64,000 nt of DNA from Irpex lacteus (lineage: Eukaryota; Basidiomycota; Agaricomycetes; Polyporales; Irpicaceae). The stretch is taken from NCBI GenBank assembly GCA_001986395.2, contig MQVO02000013.1, positions 248,001-312,000 on the forward strand. Direction: 5' to 3'. Shown here one piece after another: positions 48,705-60,245 of this stretch. How positions within the stretch are numbered: the first letter of the stretch is position 1; every line of letters starts with the position of its first letter. The notes beneath the pieces are model-generated. The model made no database searches, had not been told where the DNA came from, and saw nothing but the letters and a program-made list of their open reading frames with translations. Position numbers and translations under genes: made by a program.

Positions 48705-50888
48705 GGACCTGGCAGAGCTGGCGAATAGCGAGCTCGCTCGACGTTGAGAACTTTAGATTAGAATTATCAGCAAGATGAGATTGTGGTCGGTGGTGGTTAG
48801 AAATAAAGAGCATGAGGTCGACGGACGGCGCAGCGAGCTCGGTAACAAGAATTCCTGGCAATTATCTCGTGCAGTGCACTCATCCGGGTGTTCGGGGTCC
48901 GATTTTCCAGGACTCTCTTTCTTCAACGACGATGGTCAGTAGGTTTGTTCTCAATTCTTAAGCACAATGTTCTGATTGAGGCACTTGTAAAGGATTAATT
49001 GGATAGATTTCGTACAGGCGAAGCTGGGTCTGCTATAACTATTCAGCTCCAAGTCTGAGAGAACCAGTTCCCGACCAAGTGAACACAAGTGCCTTGGCAT
49101 AACATTCGCTCCTTGCCTATGTAGCGTTTCATTTCCTCGATGTGAATCTGTAAAAGTAAGTGATGTCACAGGTGTTTTACATCTCACAGGCTCGACGTAT
49201 ACATGCCCGATGACCGGCACGTCGTACGACTCCTTATCCTTGCATGAGCCAAGGTGAGTGCACAAGTTCAAGTCGTACAAGGTCTAGAAACGCATGCGTT
49301 CAATAAACAATATCCCGAAAACCTATCTCCCCTTCTAGACTACGAAACCAAACTTCTCCACTTCTGCAGAATTATGGATACAGACCGAGGATACAACGTG
49401 AAAATACAGCATAATGATAAAAAGTTCCTGGGTAATCGATTCATAGCCATGCCCAACGGCAATCCGAACGAAGAATAAGAAGCGACTCCCGCGCTTTTGT
49501 AGGAGTGACCAGTGACCACACCGTGATCGCTTCAGGCCTACAATAGTCTCTGTCATCGCAAGTCAGCGTCAACACAACTGGTGGTAGGCTTGCCACAAAG
49601 TACCAGACCTACGTTGAAGCCATTATTTGGCTCATACGATTATACAGCGCGTGGTGTTGGACGAAATGCTGGACTCTTCGTCAACAGGGACGTCGGGCTG
49701 CTCAGCTGGGACAGCGGCGCCGAGAGAGATCTCGAAGAAAGCGTCCATTGGTGCTCAGGTGGGTCAACGAATGAGGATGACGAGGACGACCTGGTATGAG
49801 CGGAGAAGACGAAGAAGAGCTGCTTGAGTGAACTGAAGTGCTGACCTCCAGCTCTGCCTGTACTTATACCTTCCTGCTCGTTCAGCGAAGACAAAAGGCG
49901 TAGCTGGTGCACATTCCTGTGGCCCGGCGCCGCTCATAGGTACGTGACCGTATAGCTGTCAAGCTGTGAAGAATCACGTATGGTGATAAAGTTAGCCAGG
50001 AACTTGCTCACGCTGGTTGTGACAGAACACGCTCTATCGTTATTGTGTCAGAGGGCGTATGTCGCGCTCGAGCTGTATTCGTCCCACGCACAATTGTCAA
50101 ACTTCCAACCTCGGAGGACCCTCGGCAGTCAAGCCGGCAAGAGAATATCAATCACCAAAACTTATGAGAACACGGCAGACCTTGCCTATCTTATCCAGCA
50201 ATGAGGAAGACCGCAAAGTCAACGTGCATTCCTTGCAAGACAATAAACAGCTGTAGAGTCATCACAGGTCCCGAGATAAGCGCTCAACGCATGTATACTG
50301 AATACCTATTTCGAGCTGTGGTTCCGGTGGTGGTCTACGATAAGTGATTCATCAGCTAACTAGGTCGATGAAAGAGACCCCGAGGGCTTTGAGCCGCAGC
50401 ACAGGACTTGGGCATGGCACGAGACGCAGCAGTTATGCTGAGTCACTTGCTCTTGTTGCTGCGAAATGCTGTGTGAACGTGCACCACCCACTACTGCAGT
50501 TTTAGGAGTTCATATACCCACAAACACGCTCTGTTATGCGAAGGGAACATCCTGGGTGCGCATGCCGCGTTGTGAATAATGCAGGAGGACTCGATGTAAT
50601 TAGAGTTGTAAACTACAAGTTATACTAGTACTGCGTATTAGCTGCTTCAACCGTACCGATACAGGGAGCATCTAGGATAGATAGTTGTTGGTACAAATGC
50701 ATAAATGCGTTAGATGATAATGCGTTAGATGAGGGGAATGTGGCTGATGTTGACGAGAAATGCGATGGAATGCGAAATAGAACACAACAAGATGAGGACG
50801 AGACAGCGGGGAAACTGAAACTGGAACCAAGATCGTGGACAGCAGAGATAAATAACCAGAGATAAGAGTCCAGAAGCAAAGGGGAATG
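48705..50888. other. 2.2 kb spacer upstream of the Doa4-like gene
   Basis: The first few hundred bases should be the Doa4-like promoter. The rest has only unrelated short frames, for example 48951-49280 minus and 49254-49478 plus, with no resemblance recognised. The part next to 50889 is the kinase 3' flank. Confidence 0.4.
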
Positions 50889-53800
50889 TTACGGTAGTGC
50901 AGTAAGTCCTTGAGATTCTGCCGAGAGACGTCTTTCTTTTCGTCGCTCGTCGGCGACAGTTAGCATAGACTTGAGCGCTTTCTCTTGAACCGGTTTCGTG
51001 AGCACGCTAAATAAGAGGTTAGTCAGGCCAAAGACACGAAGCAGTGCGAGACATACTGGTCAACACCGGCTCCATAAAACTCTTGTTGGTCGTCTAAGAG
51101 CGCGTTCCCTAGAGCAAAAGAGTGGACATCGGTATCGTGCTGACCTTCCGGTACACGATGAATTACCTGTTACTCCCACAACAAAGTCCTTCCGTCCTAT
51201 CTCTCGCAGCTTCGCTACCGTTTCGATACCGGATAGGACTGGCATTTGGTTGTCCAAGAAGACAACGGCATACTTTTGTTCGTCTGCGTAAGACATTCCC
51301 GATCCAGGTGTCGGTATGTCTAACGATAAACCAGTGCTACCATGGTTCTCCGAAGACGGTGTTGGTCTCGCAGAAGAGTGCCCAGTCAGAATGAGGTCCA
51401 GAGCTATACCACCATTCTCGGCCGTTGACACTCTGCAGCCCAGCCGGGTGAGCATGCGAGCCATAAGCTTGCGAGTGAGCGGGTCGTCGTCGACCACAAG
51501 CACCCGTAGTCCCGGGTTCCATCCATTGACAGACGAATGGCTATCGGAAGGGGTGTGCCCCGGTGAAATTTCAGAGAGTGGTTCGTCGAATCCAAATCCA
51601 AACGAACGGCGCGAAGGTAGTTCCACAAAATTGGGCCGGATGGTCCTATCGGAAGATAGCCTAGAGGCTATGGGCGGTGTGGCTGAAGTGACTGTTGGCG
51701 AGGACTCTGGGGTAGTGAGCGGTACGGAGGGCGTTGGGTCTGTGCCTGTCGAGGAGTCACCAATAGTGCGTGTCAATATCTTCCCCTCGTCTTCATGTTT
51801 GGTTGATATCTCCACCAGACCCTCTGTGAGTCGAGATATCAGCACTTGGTAAACAATAGAGTGATAATATAGACGCACGTTGTTCCATAATGGAATGCAT
51901 GGCCTTCGTTTGATGAGATATGTGTTTGCGTAGGGCGAGGGATGAAGATAGATCCCTACGAGGAGAGGGGTCGATGATGGTGCCTGGAGAAAACAGGTCT
52001 GCTTCCTGTCGAGGGGTGGTTGTTTGTGGCGTGAATTGAGGGGTATTCATCCAGGCAGCAGCCTTCGCGCCTACGCCGAGGGCTGAGCCGACGAGGGGTT
52101 AGACATAGTCAGGTAGAAGTAAACAATAACTTCACTCACGCAGCTCTACCCAGAACGTCGAACCACTCCCAAGCCTTGACTGGACGCCAAGTCTACCGCC
52201 GGTAAGCTTCACTATTTGACGCACAAGAGCTAGACCTAAACCGGTTCCTTTGCCACCTTGTTGGCGACCAAGTTCAGTTTGTGTGAAAGCCGCTGACGGG
52301 ATGAGATGCGTCAGAGCACAGAGCGTGACGGGGAGACAAAGAGCGCGCACAAAATAGTTTGCTGTCCACCATATCTTTCGGACGGATGCCAGTTCCGGTA
52401 TCCGTAACCTCAATCCTTACAACGATCCATTCCAAGGATGACGGTTTCGTATGAATGGAATTGTGTCGTGCAAGATGAGTGGAGGATAATTGAATAAGAG
52501 GTATGTCTTGAAAACGAGTTAGTATCGCTTAGACGGAGAGAATACTGGGTACTCACTTGGTGTGGGTATCTTCGCCTCCAAGTCATGAGTAGTGTCATCC
52601 TTTACATCCTTCGAGTACTCGGTGTTCGTAAGAGTCTCAGAGTCGGTGCGATGTGATAGTTGTCGATTAGGAAGGACAAGCTTTGTCGTAATGCTCAGTT
52701 TGCCGCCGGCCGGAGTGAACTTACAAGCATTGCTAAATGGAAGGTACTTTAGTGGTGTGGAATTATTGTGCGGAATTGTTCTCACCTGGCAAGATTCGTA
52801 ACAATTTGCCTTAGCCTCGTCTCATCACCTACAACCACTGCATCCTCCTCGGAAGGTTGGACCAAGGCCTTCTCAATCTCCTCCTCGCTGTAGCCTCTCG
52901 CCTGATACAAAGCCCTCCTTGCAACTTCATCTATGTTCTCATCCAACTCGATGCTGAACTCTAGGCCTCTTGCGTCCGTGGCTAACCTGAGCGGCACAAA
53001 CAACGACTTCATGATCTGATGGAAGGCGTACGGCTTCGCCACGCTCTCAAATCGTCCGCTATCCATCCTGTTGAAGTCTAATACGTCGTTCAGTACTTTG
53101 GACATCATGCTCAAGCTGCCTTCAAGCGCAGTGAACTCAATATCCTGAGACCGGTCTATGTCACGTGAGGCCGCCATGTTCTGGACCGCAAGAAGTGCTG
53201 TATTGAGTGGAACCCGGACCTCATGGAACACGTAGGAGGTAAGACGGCGTTTGGAGTCGGCGGCCTTGCGTTCGTTGACTTGTGCTTTCTGCGTGGCGCG
53301 AAACTGGACCTTGAGTTGTTCGCGTAGCGTGTAAAGTCTACGCTCGCCCTGTAACGTTCGTCGTTAACAAACTAGTGCGCATTGATGGCAATATATGGAT
53401 ATACTCACGTTCTCACGTTGGTAGTGGAGATACAGGAGAAACAGGTGGAATATGAGAAAGTTGATCACATCTGCACAGTACGAATGAGGTCAGTCGTCGA
53501 ACACACGTTCAACGCATTGTTATGGCGCACTTCGTGTCCACGTATGTCTTTCAGGAACAATCATTCCCCATGCCCTATAACAATGTGATCCGTCAGTGGG
53601 CTGATACAGCAGGTAAGACATGGCTTACAAGCTCATAAATGTCATAGTGCCAATGAAGGCGGGGGAAACGATCTAGGTACATCCCGAATAACGCCACAAC
53701 GGGTGGTCCGATAGCGTAGCTTAAGGATATGAATATCAGCATAGAGGGGAGAAAAGACCAGAATGTATTCTTACTAGAGGAGCCCCAGGAAATCCTTTGT

Positions 53801-54780
53801 ACCGCAGTCACCCTTATGTGATGTGTAGAAACCACATGTGAACATGACGCAGATCAAGTATATAGCCCACATCCAGGTTGATATGGATAGAAACGCTTGA
53901 TAGATAATCCGGTGGTTCCGAGGCAAGTCGAAAACGATCATGGGAAGGATGGGAAAGGTGAAGACAGGCGCGAGACCCCATATGAATATCTTGTCGGCTA
54001 GGAGTATAGGATGCGGGATGAATGCAATGGAAACGACCCAGTTAATGATGTAAAAAGTTGCGCAGAAGACAGCAATGGGCTGTTAATGGATTAGTCCTGG
54101 TGGCATGGCTTGGCACGGGAATGACAGTCGGAGCGTACCTTGCGAAAATACCAGTTTTCTCTTCTGTATTGCTCCTCAGACTGTGGGCTCGAAAACCGAG
54201 TGTCAAAGAACCCGTAGATAGCTGGCCAGGCCCGATGCCGAAGGTAACCAAGCGTTTTGCACGCTGATGCGGTGCTCTGCGAGTGCGTCGACTCACTGTC
54301 TCGCTCCGCCACGGGAGACAGTGTAATAAGACCGCCTGCCGTTGGTGTGTTGTGCGCCTTCTCTCCTCCATGTTCGGACGTATTGCAAGACTTCAGTTCA
54401 TCCCCCCACTCACGCTCTACCACAACTTCGTCTATTTCCTCTGCCTCAGCCAGCGCCATACCCCTCTTGCTCGAGCCCCACCAGGCACCATAATGATCCC
54501 CTTCCGTGACTTCGTCCGTATCATTATCCGCCTCTGAGGCCGCGAGAATCTGATCTGCGCCAAACCGACCGCTAACTCGTTGCCATCCCGCTCGAAACCA
54601 GTCCGCTGTGGATTCCTTGAACCTCGTTCTCTTCTGAGCGGCAAGGTCGGGTTGGGATTGAAGGACAGGCGCGGGAAGAATCTCGCTTGGTGTTGATGTC
54701 GATATTCGTTTGGCAGGCTGTGGCCAGGTAGCCGAAGTTGCTGAGTTAACGTACTCGTTGTTGGGCCGTCCTGCATGCAT
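50889..54780 (-). CDS. Membrane hybrid histidine kinase 1
   Basis: ATG at 54780 starts [21 protein letters not shown] polar N-terminal region ends with [31 protein letters not shown] and [12 protein letters not shown], followed by about six membrane segments (about 53.4-54.1 kb). The His-containing dimerisation region reads [20 protein letters not shown], with [20 protein letters not shown] after it. ATPase motifs are [28 protein letters not shown] and [21 protein letters not shown] linker ([13 protein letters not shown]) leads to the receiver domain: [40 protein letters not shown] with the acceptor Asp, VGVTGNALL, and [15 protein letters not shown] with the Lys. It is a paralogue of the kinase at 55548-59559, with matching exon layout. 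The signal sensed is unknown, and it presumably feeds a Ypd1-type phosphorelay. Confidence 0.9.
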
Positions 54781-55547
54781 GGTCGGCTCCAAACAAGTGA
54801 GGCTGGGTCCCTTAGGCGGATCGCCTATGAATCTTTTAATTGAGCCGTTGGAACTCTACAGCCGTCGCAGCTTACCTAGAGTTCGCCGTGAGGTGTATCG
54901 ACGAGCAGCAGCTTTCGACAACAAACGAAGAACGACGAAGATGGGAGTTGAAGTGAAAGGTACGAACGGAAAGTCAAAGGGGTATTATCATAATTATTAC
55001 GTTTAGATAGTCCATATATGGACATTCTGATATGGTTAAATAACACTCTCCTGTGCCTGATCCCGGTTACGTCAATACTTTGATGGCGGGTTTGATCGCG
55101 CAACTGCCGTTTTTGGCTATTTGCTGGGGCTTCCTTCGCCAAAATAGAGTTCGAATCTCGATCAAGATTGACTACTTAATTAGGCGGTTATCCTCATCTA
55201 TTTAATTCATCTTTCTCAGCTCGAGTAGTCGCATGAGTTGCTCGCAGCTCTTCAACCTGCTGTCATCTTTTCTAGCAGGCGTAATGAAAGCAGTAATCGC
55301 AGATCCAAGGCCTGGATCAAGTCTACACTTAAAACACCCGAAGCGTGGAAGGACACGTGTAAATTAATAATTTTGATTACGAGCCGACAACCGCCCAAAA
55401 AGGTCTCAGGGCCATCCTGCAGGGTGTGTTTTCTGAGCCACCGACGACGACGACGACCTCGAGGCGCATAGTGGCAACGAGCTATCCAACGTACAGTGCG
55501 GCTTCGACGACGACGACGACCTCGCCGACTGCGCTGCTTGGTTGAGC
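54781..55547. promoter_or_regulatory. Shared promoter region of two divergent kinase genes
   Basis: Both kinase genes start at the edges of this 767-base interval and read away from it, so it should serve as a bidirectional promoter. It includes an AT-rich stretch (about 54980-55060 and 55180-55230) and, close to the plus-strand start, CGA-triplet tracts. Confidence 0.5.
55440..55527 (+). repeat. Two CGA-triplet tracts upstream of kinase 2
   Basis: A (CGA)n run followed by CCTCG occurs at about 55441-55463 and again at about 55504-55525, with unrelated sequence between. This makes a direct repeat within 110 bases of the kinase 2 start codon. Confidence 0.75.
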
Positions 55548-58500
55548 ATGCCCTATCGCCGTTCACGTACGTCCCTCGCCAGCGGAACAGGTTCCTCCAC
55601 AAAGCTGAACTCTTCCAATGGTCGCACGTACTCTCAGTATAGCATGGAGAAGACACCGCCAAACACGACAGTGACGACGCGGACAGTAGTAGGAGATGGC
55701 GACGCCAATGAGTCCGGTCTGCCACCGCCCGTGCAGCAGCAAGCACCCTCGGTCTCGTCGCGGAAGACGAAGAAGACGAGGATCGACAGTGGGATCAAGA
55801 AGAATTTGCGTGTGCACTGGGACCGATTTTTGCGCAAGATGGCGAACGGGACTGCACCCTCGTCGTCGTCGGCATTCGAGGAGAGCACGGCGGGAGAAAG
55901 TAGTGCGTATCATCGACCGACCCGTGTGGAGGATGTGGACGAGCCGGTGGACGAGGTCGTGGTGGACAGGGAGTGGGCAGACGAGCTGAAGAGTACGAGC
56001 GCGACACATTCAGAACATGGAGGCACGCCGGAGAGGGGGACAGGGAGCAACGTGATGGGAGGGACGAGCACCGACAGGGAGAGTCTGGCGATACATGCGG
56101 ATGGGTTCTGGGGACGTTGCACGTTGCTGATATGGCTACGCTGGAGACTCTGGCCGTTCCTATGGGGTTTCTTCTACACTGAGTTCTTGGACAAAAAGTC
56201 GGAGGAGCACTACAAGAAGGAGAACTGGTTTCTGAGAAAGGTGCGTGCTAATTATTATTCTGTACGCATACGACGGCCGCCAACTGTGCGCAGAGCCTAG
56301 CCATCTGGTCGGCATGTTTCTACATCCTCAACTGGACCCTCGCCGTCATCGTCGTCCCTCGGCCAACGGTCCTGCCAGACACAATATTCTACTACGCTAT
56401 CATGCCCGTGCTCACGTTCCCTCTAGTGCTACTGGTGATATTCGACTTTCCTCGAGACCGGTCGTTGATCTATCAAGTCTTCCTCGCGATGTCGACATGG
56501 GGCTGGGGCATCTATCAGGTCGTGTTCATTCACATATGCAACTTCTATCACCAGGACGAGCCCGGTCTGTATCCGTGTCAAGGGAAAGATTTCCTGTCGA
56601 CGTTCTAGTAAGTGCACGCTGCGGGGGTTAACACACCATGTTCTCCTGCTTACCCGTCACCAGCTACACGACAGCTTTGCAAACGATCGCCCTTTTCGGA
56701 CTGAAGATGCACAGGTTCTCGGGACTCATAGGGATGATCACCTTCGCTATCATGTACGTTTAGCTAACTCGTTCAAATTCATATTTGAAACTCATAACTT
56801 CTTCCATTCAGCGGCGGCGTCCTGGTCATCCCGGAGAGGCGTCAATTTACACGATGTAAGTACTCGGGACCTATGGCACGCATGGATACGTTCTGGATCT
56901 TCCGAACAGGTCTCCACTGACATTGCCCCATCTTAGATATTGTGAACTTTATCGTTTTCCAACTGTTTCTTCTTTACGTCCATTTCATGCGGGAAAACGT
57001 ACGTTCTACACACTACATTTGCAAATTACTTTCTAACCTACGTGTTCAACTGACAGGCCGAGCGTAGACTATATACCTTGCGCGACCAGCTCAAGATTCA
57101 ATTCAGGGCTACGCAGAAGGCACAGGTCAACGAACGCAAAGCTGCAGACTCCAAACGCCGACTTACCTCCTACGTCTTCCATGAAGTCCGCGTGCCTCTC
57201 AACACCGCGCTACTCGCAGTACAGAACATGGACGCTTCAGGTACAGTAGCAAAGGCACAAGAAATCGAGTTCAAGGCGCTGGAAGGGAGTTTGAACATGA
57301 TGTCTAAGGTCCTGAACGACGTATTAGACTTCAATCGGATGGATAGCGGACGGTTCGAGAGCGTACTCAGGCCGTACGCGTTTCATAAGGTTATGCGCTC
57401 GCTGTTTGTGCCGCTGCAGTTGGCAACAGACGCGAGGGGCCTGACGTTCGTGACCGACCTTGACAAGTCGATAGACGATGTCGCACGGCGGGCGCTGTAC
57501 CAAAGTCTGGACGGTTTGAGCGAAGACGAGATTGAGAAGCGTATGGCGCTGGACGAGGATGGGATCGTTGTTGGGGATGAAACTCGTCTGCGACAGATTA
57601 TTACCAACCTTGCAAGGTATGTGCACGCACTCTTTCGCGTGCGCGAGATGTTCTGACGCATGGGATAGTAACGCGTGCAAGTTCACTGCGCATGGTGGCT
57701 CCCTGACTATCAAGACCCGGCTTGTGCTTCCTATTCGACCAGTTCGTTCTGTGTCGAGTAGCGTTCAAGGAGGTAGCAAGCTCCCTCAGACTCCAGGCAC
57801 GCTTGATACTTCGATCAGTTTGACAGGTTTGTCTGAGTCATCAATCGTGCACGACTCCTACTGACTCTACTGAAGATACTCCGAAGACCGAGTTTGATGA
57901 GCAGCAGCTCTCTGCCGCTCGGCTCGATCAGCACAATAGTATACACAACAAGGCTCCTCCGACAGAGTGTATCGTGGTGCGTATCGAGGTCACGGACACT
58001 GGGTGTGGTATCAGGCAGAAGGATATGGTTCAAAGCAAGCTCTTCTGTAAGTGCGGCCTGCACGTTTCGTGGGTCTGGCTGATTCTTTGCAGCGGCATTC
58101 AACCAAACTGAAATGGGACGACAGCAAGGTCCGTAAACTAGTCAGCGTCCTTGAGTACTCTGGTTTACACGTTCATACAGGTGGGAAAGGGACTGGACTG
58201 GGCCTTGCGCTAGTGCGACAAATCGTGAAGTTGTCTGGTGGTCGTCTAGGCGTGCAATCCAAAGTCAACGAAGGATCCACGTTTTGGGTCGAACTTCGTG
58301 AGTGTTTGGGCTCCTACACAGGTAATAATAGCACTGACACCTGTATTGGTTGACAGCACTTGGTGTCGGTGCAAAGGCAGTGCCAGGGCTGCTATCTGTT
58401 CAGACGCCTGACGGTTCACAGGACACGTCTGACGTGACTTTTGCGGAATTGATGAACAGTCCTTATGCGCCATCGAAAGATGACAGCCAGCCTGGGCAAA

Positions 58501-59559
58501 TGTCATCCATGGGGAATCGGACTTCTTCTGCCTTGCACAGTATAATGGAGCAAGGTACGTCGGTTTACTGAGTGTTTCGTAAATCCTTGCTTAGAGGTCC
58601 ATAGGTGGTTTAGTGGAACTCTCTGCGAAACGAGACGATAAGTCCGTGGTGCTCACACGCACTATCGGCGACCCTTCCACGGGGACAGATGCCTTTTCGC
58701 AGGCGGTGAATGAGGAAGCTTCCCCAACATCCGCCAATCAGGAGCTGCCCAACCTTACGCTACAGAACGGTGACAGCGTCAGACCGAATTACCTCAAGCT
58801 CCCGGCGCCGCAGGACTTTTCACTTCAACGGATAACGGCTTCTGTGCAAGAGTCGCCTTCTTCGACAGTCGTTGCGCATACGATAGGGAACCCATCACCT
58901 CCAACTTCGCCGGGCCAAGAGCAAGGTCTGAAAGTGCTCGTTGTGGACGATGATCCGCTAACGAGGAAACTAATGTCACGGATGCTCACTCGGGTTGGCT
59001 GTCGGGTGTCTACCGCAGAAAACGGCGAGATGGCACTGGAGATGATCCTTGGTATGACCTCTCAGACTCGGGTCACGCCTTCGTCAGAAGAAGCCGGCTA
59101 CGGCGGGTTATCCAGCGACGGTGCCGGATCGTCTATACGTGCATCCATTGGGACAGATGAGTATAAATATGCGATTGTTTTCCTCGACAATCAGATGCCT
59201 GTTATGTCGGGGCTGGAGGCGGTCGCAAAACTGCGAGAGCTGAACCGACGGGACTTTGTTGTCGGCGTAACCGGTACGTCGAGTACACGAGTCTCGAGGG
59301 CACAGTGCTAACACGTAGTCCAGGTAATGCTCTTCTCTCGGATCAGCACGAATATTTGGAGGCTGGTGTTGACCAGTGAGTGTTGCATATATCTTCCCTG
59401 GTACTCGACTAATTCACTTCCATCAGCGTGCTCACAAAACCTGTGTATGAGAAGAGTCTACGAGCAATGCTGGCCATCGCTGAAGAACGACAAAAACGTG
59501 GCACACCTCGATCTGAAGTTCCTGCAGATACTCCTGCCCCCTCAGCTTCGAATTCATAA
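55548..59559 (+). CDS. Membrane hybrid histidine kinase 2
   Basis: ATG at 55548 gives MPYRRSRTSLASGTGSSTKL. The N-terminal region shares EVVVDREWADELKSTSA with kinase 1. After EEHYKKENWFLRK come about six membrane segments: LAIWSACFYILNWTLAVIVV, IFYYAIMPVLTFPLVLLVIF, IYQVFLAMSTWGWGIYQVVF, TTALQTIALFGLKM, LIGMITFAIIGGVLVI and IVNFIVFQLFLLYVHFM. The phosphoacceptor His is in [20 protein letters not shown]. ATPase boxes are ETRLRQIITNLASNACKFTA, VTDTGCGI and [20 protein letters not shown]. The receiver has [49 protein letters not shown] and VLTKPVYEKSLRAMLAIAEE. All catalytic residues for autophosphorylation and transfer are present. No PAS, GAF or HAMP domain was recognised, so sensing may be through the membrane part. 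Confidence 0.93.
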
Positions 59560-60245
59560 CATTGCCTGTTTGTCTTTCTTTCTTTTCCTTTCTCTTCTGT
59601 TCTTGGGGGGTTCTGGTGTTTTTCTCCTGGTGGTCCGTGGTCTACACTCATATCGCAGTTTGTTACAGTCCTGGTTATCGGTATCTTATTTTGCTATCAC
59701 GTCGTATTAGATTCCCCGCATATCTCTCATGATCTCCCACATCGTCTGCATTGTACTATGATAATTGACATCGCCTACTAGCCTCGCTTTATCATTCTCA
59801 TACCCGTCACGCTTTGTTCTGTCTTCGCTCTCCTGATACATGTATTGGACTTTGTTCCTCGCCCACAATATATTCTGCGGATCTTTTGGTTGTCTTTTCG
59901 AACACCTCTTTTGACTGGGGATTTGGAAAGCGTCACCTTTACGTCCCAGAGTTACACCTAGCCTTTCAGTAAATTTCAGTGACGGACGGCACTGTAAACT
60001 ACCAAGTTTACAGCCACAAGTATATAGATATTTCGTCGTTCGAAACAAATACATCTCTGAAAGAAGAGATGAAATGTTTGGTAGCGACCGGCGGTGAGTA
60101 GCCTTGTAAAGCCGTACATCTTCCAAGCCTATATAGCAAATCAAAACATATACAATTCAATATTATCGTCCGCAACATCCCAGAATACATATCACCCAAT
60201 CACCCACACTCCAGCACACTCCAGCCCTCCCAAGTCAACCACAAC
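59560..60245. terminator. Convergent 3' region of kinase 2 and the ADIP-like gene
   Basis: Kinase 2 (plus) and the ADIP-like gene (minus) end towards each other. A pyrimidine-rich stretch at about 59569-59615 follows the kinase 2 stop. No further gene is seen. Confidence 0.45.

Noticed and set aside
55100..55165. A tRNA suggested by a GTTCGAATC motif
   Set aside because: The flanking bases do not form a proper T stem, and no acceptor, D or anticodon arms could be drawn.
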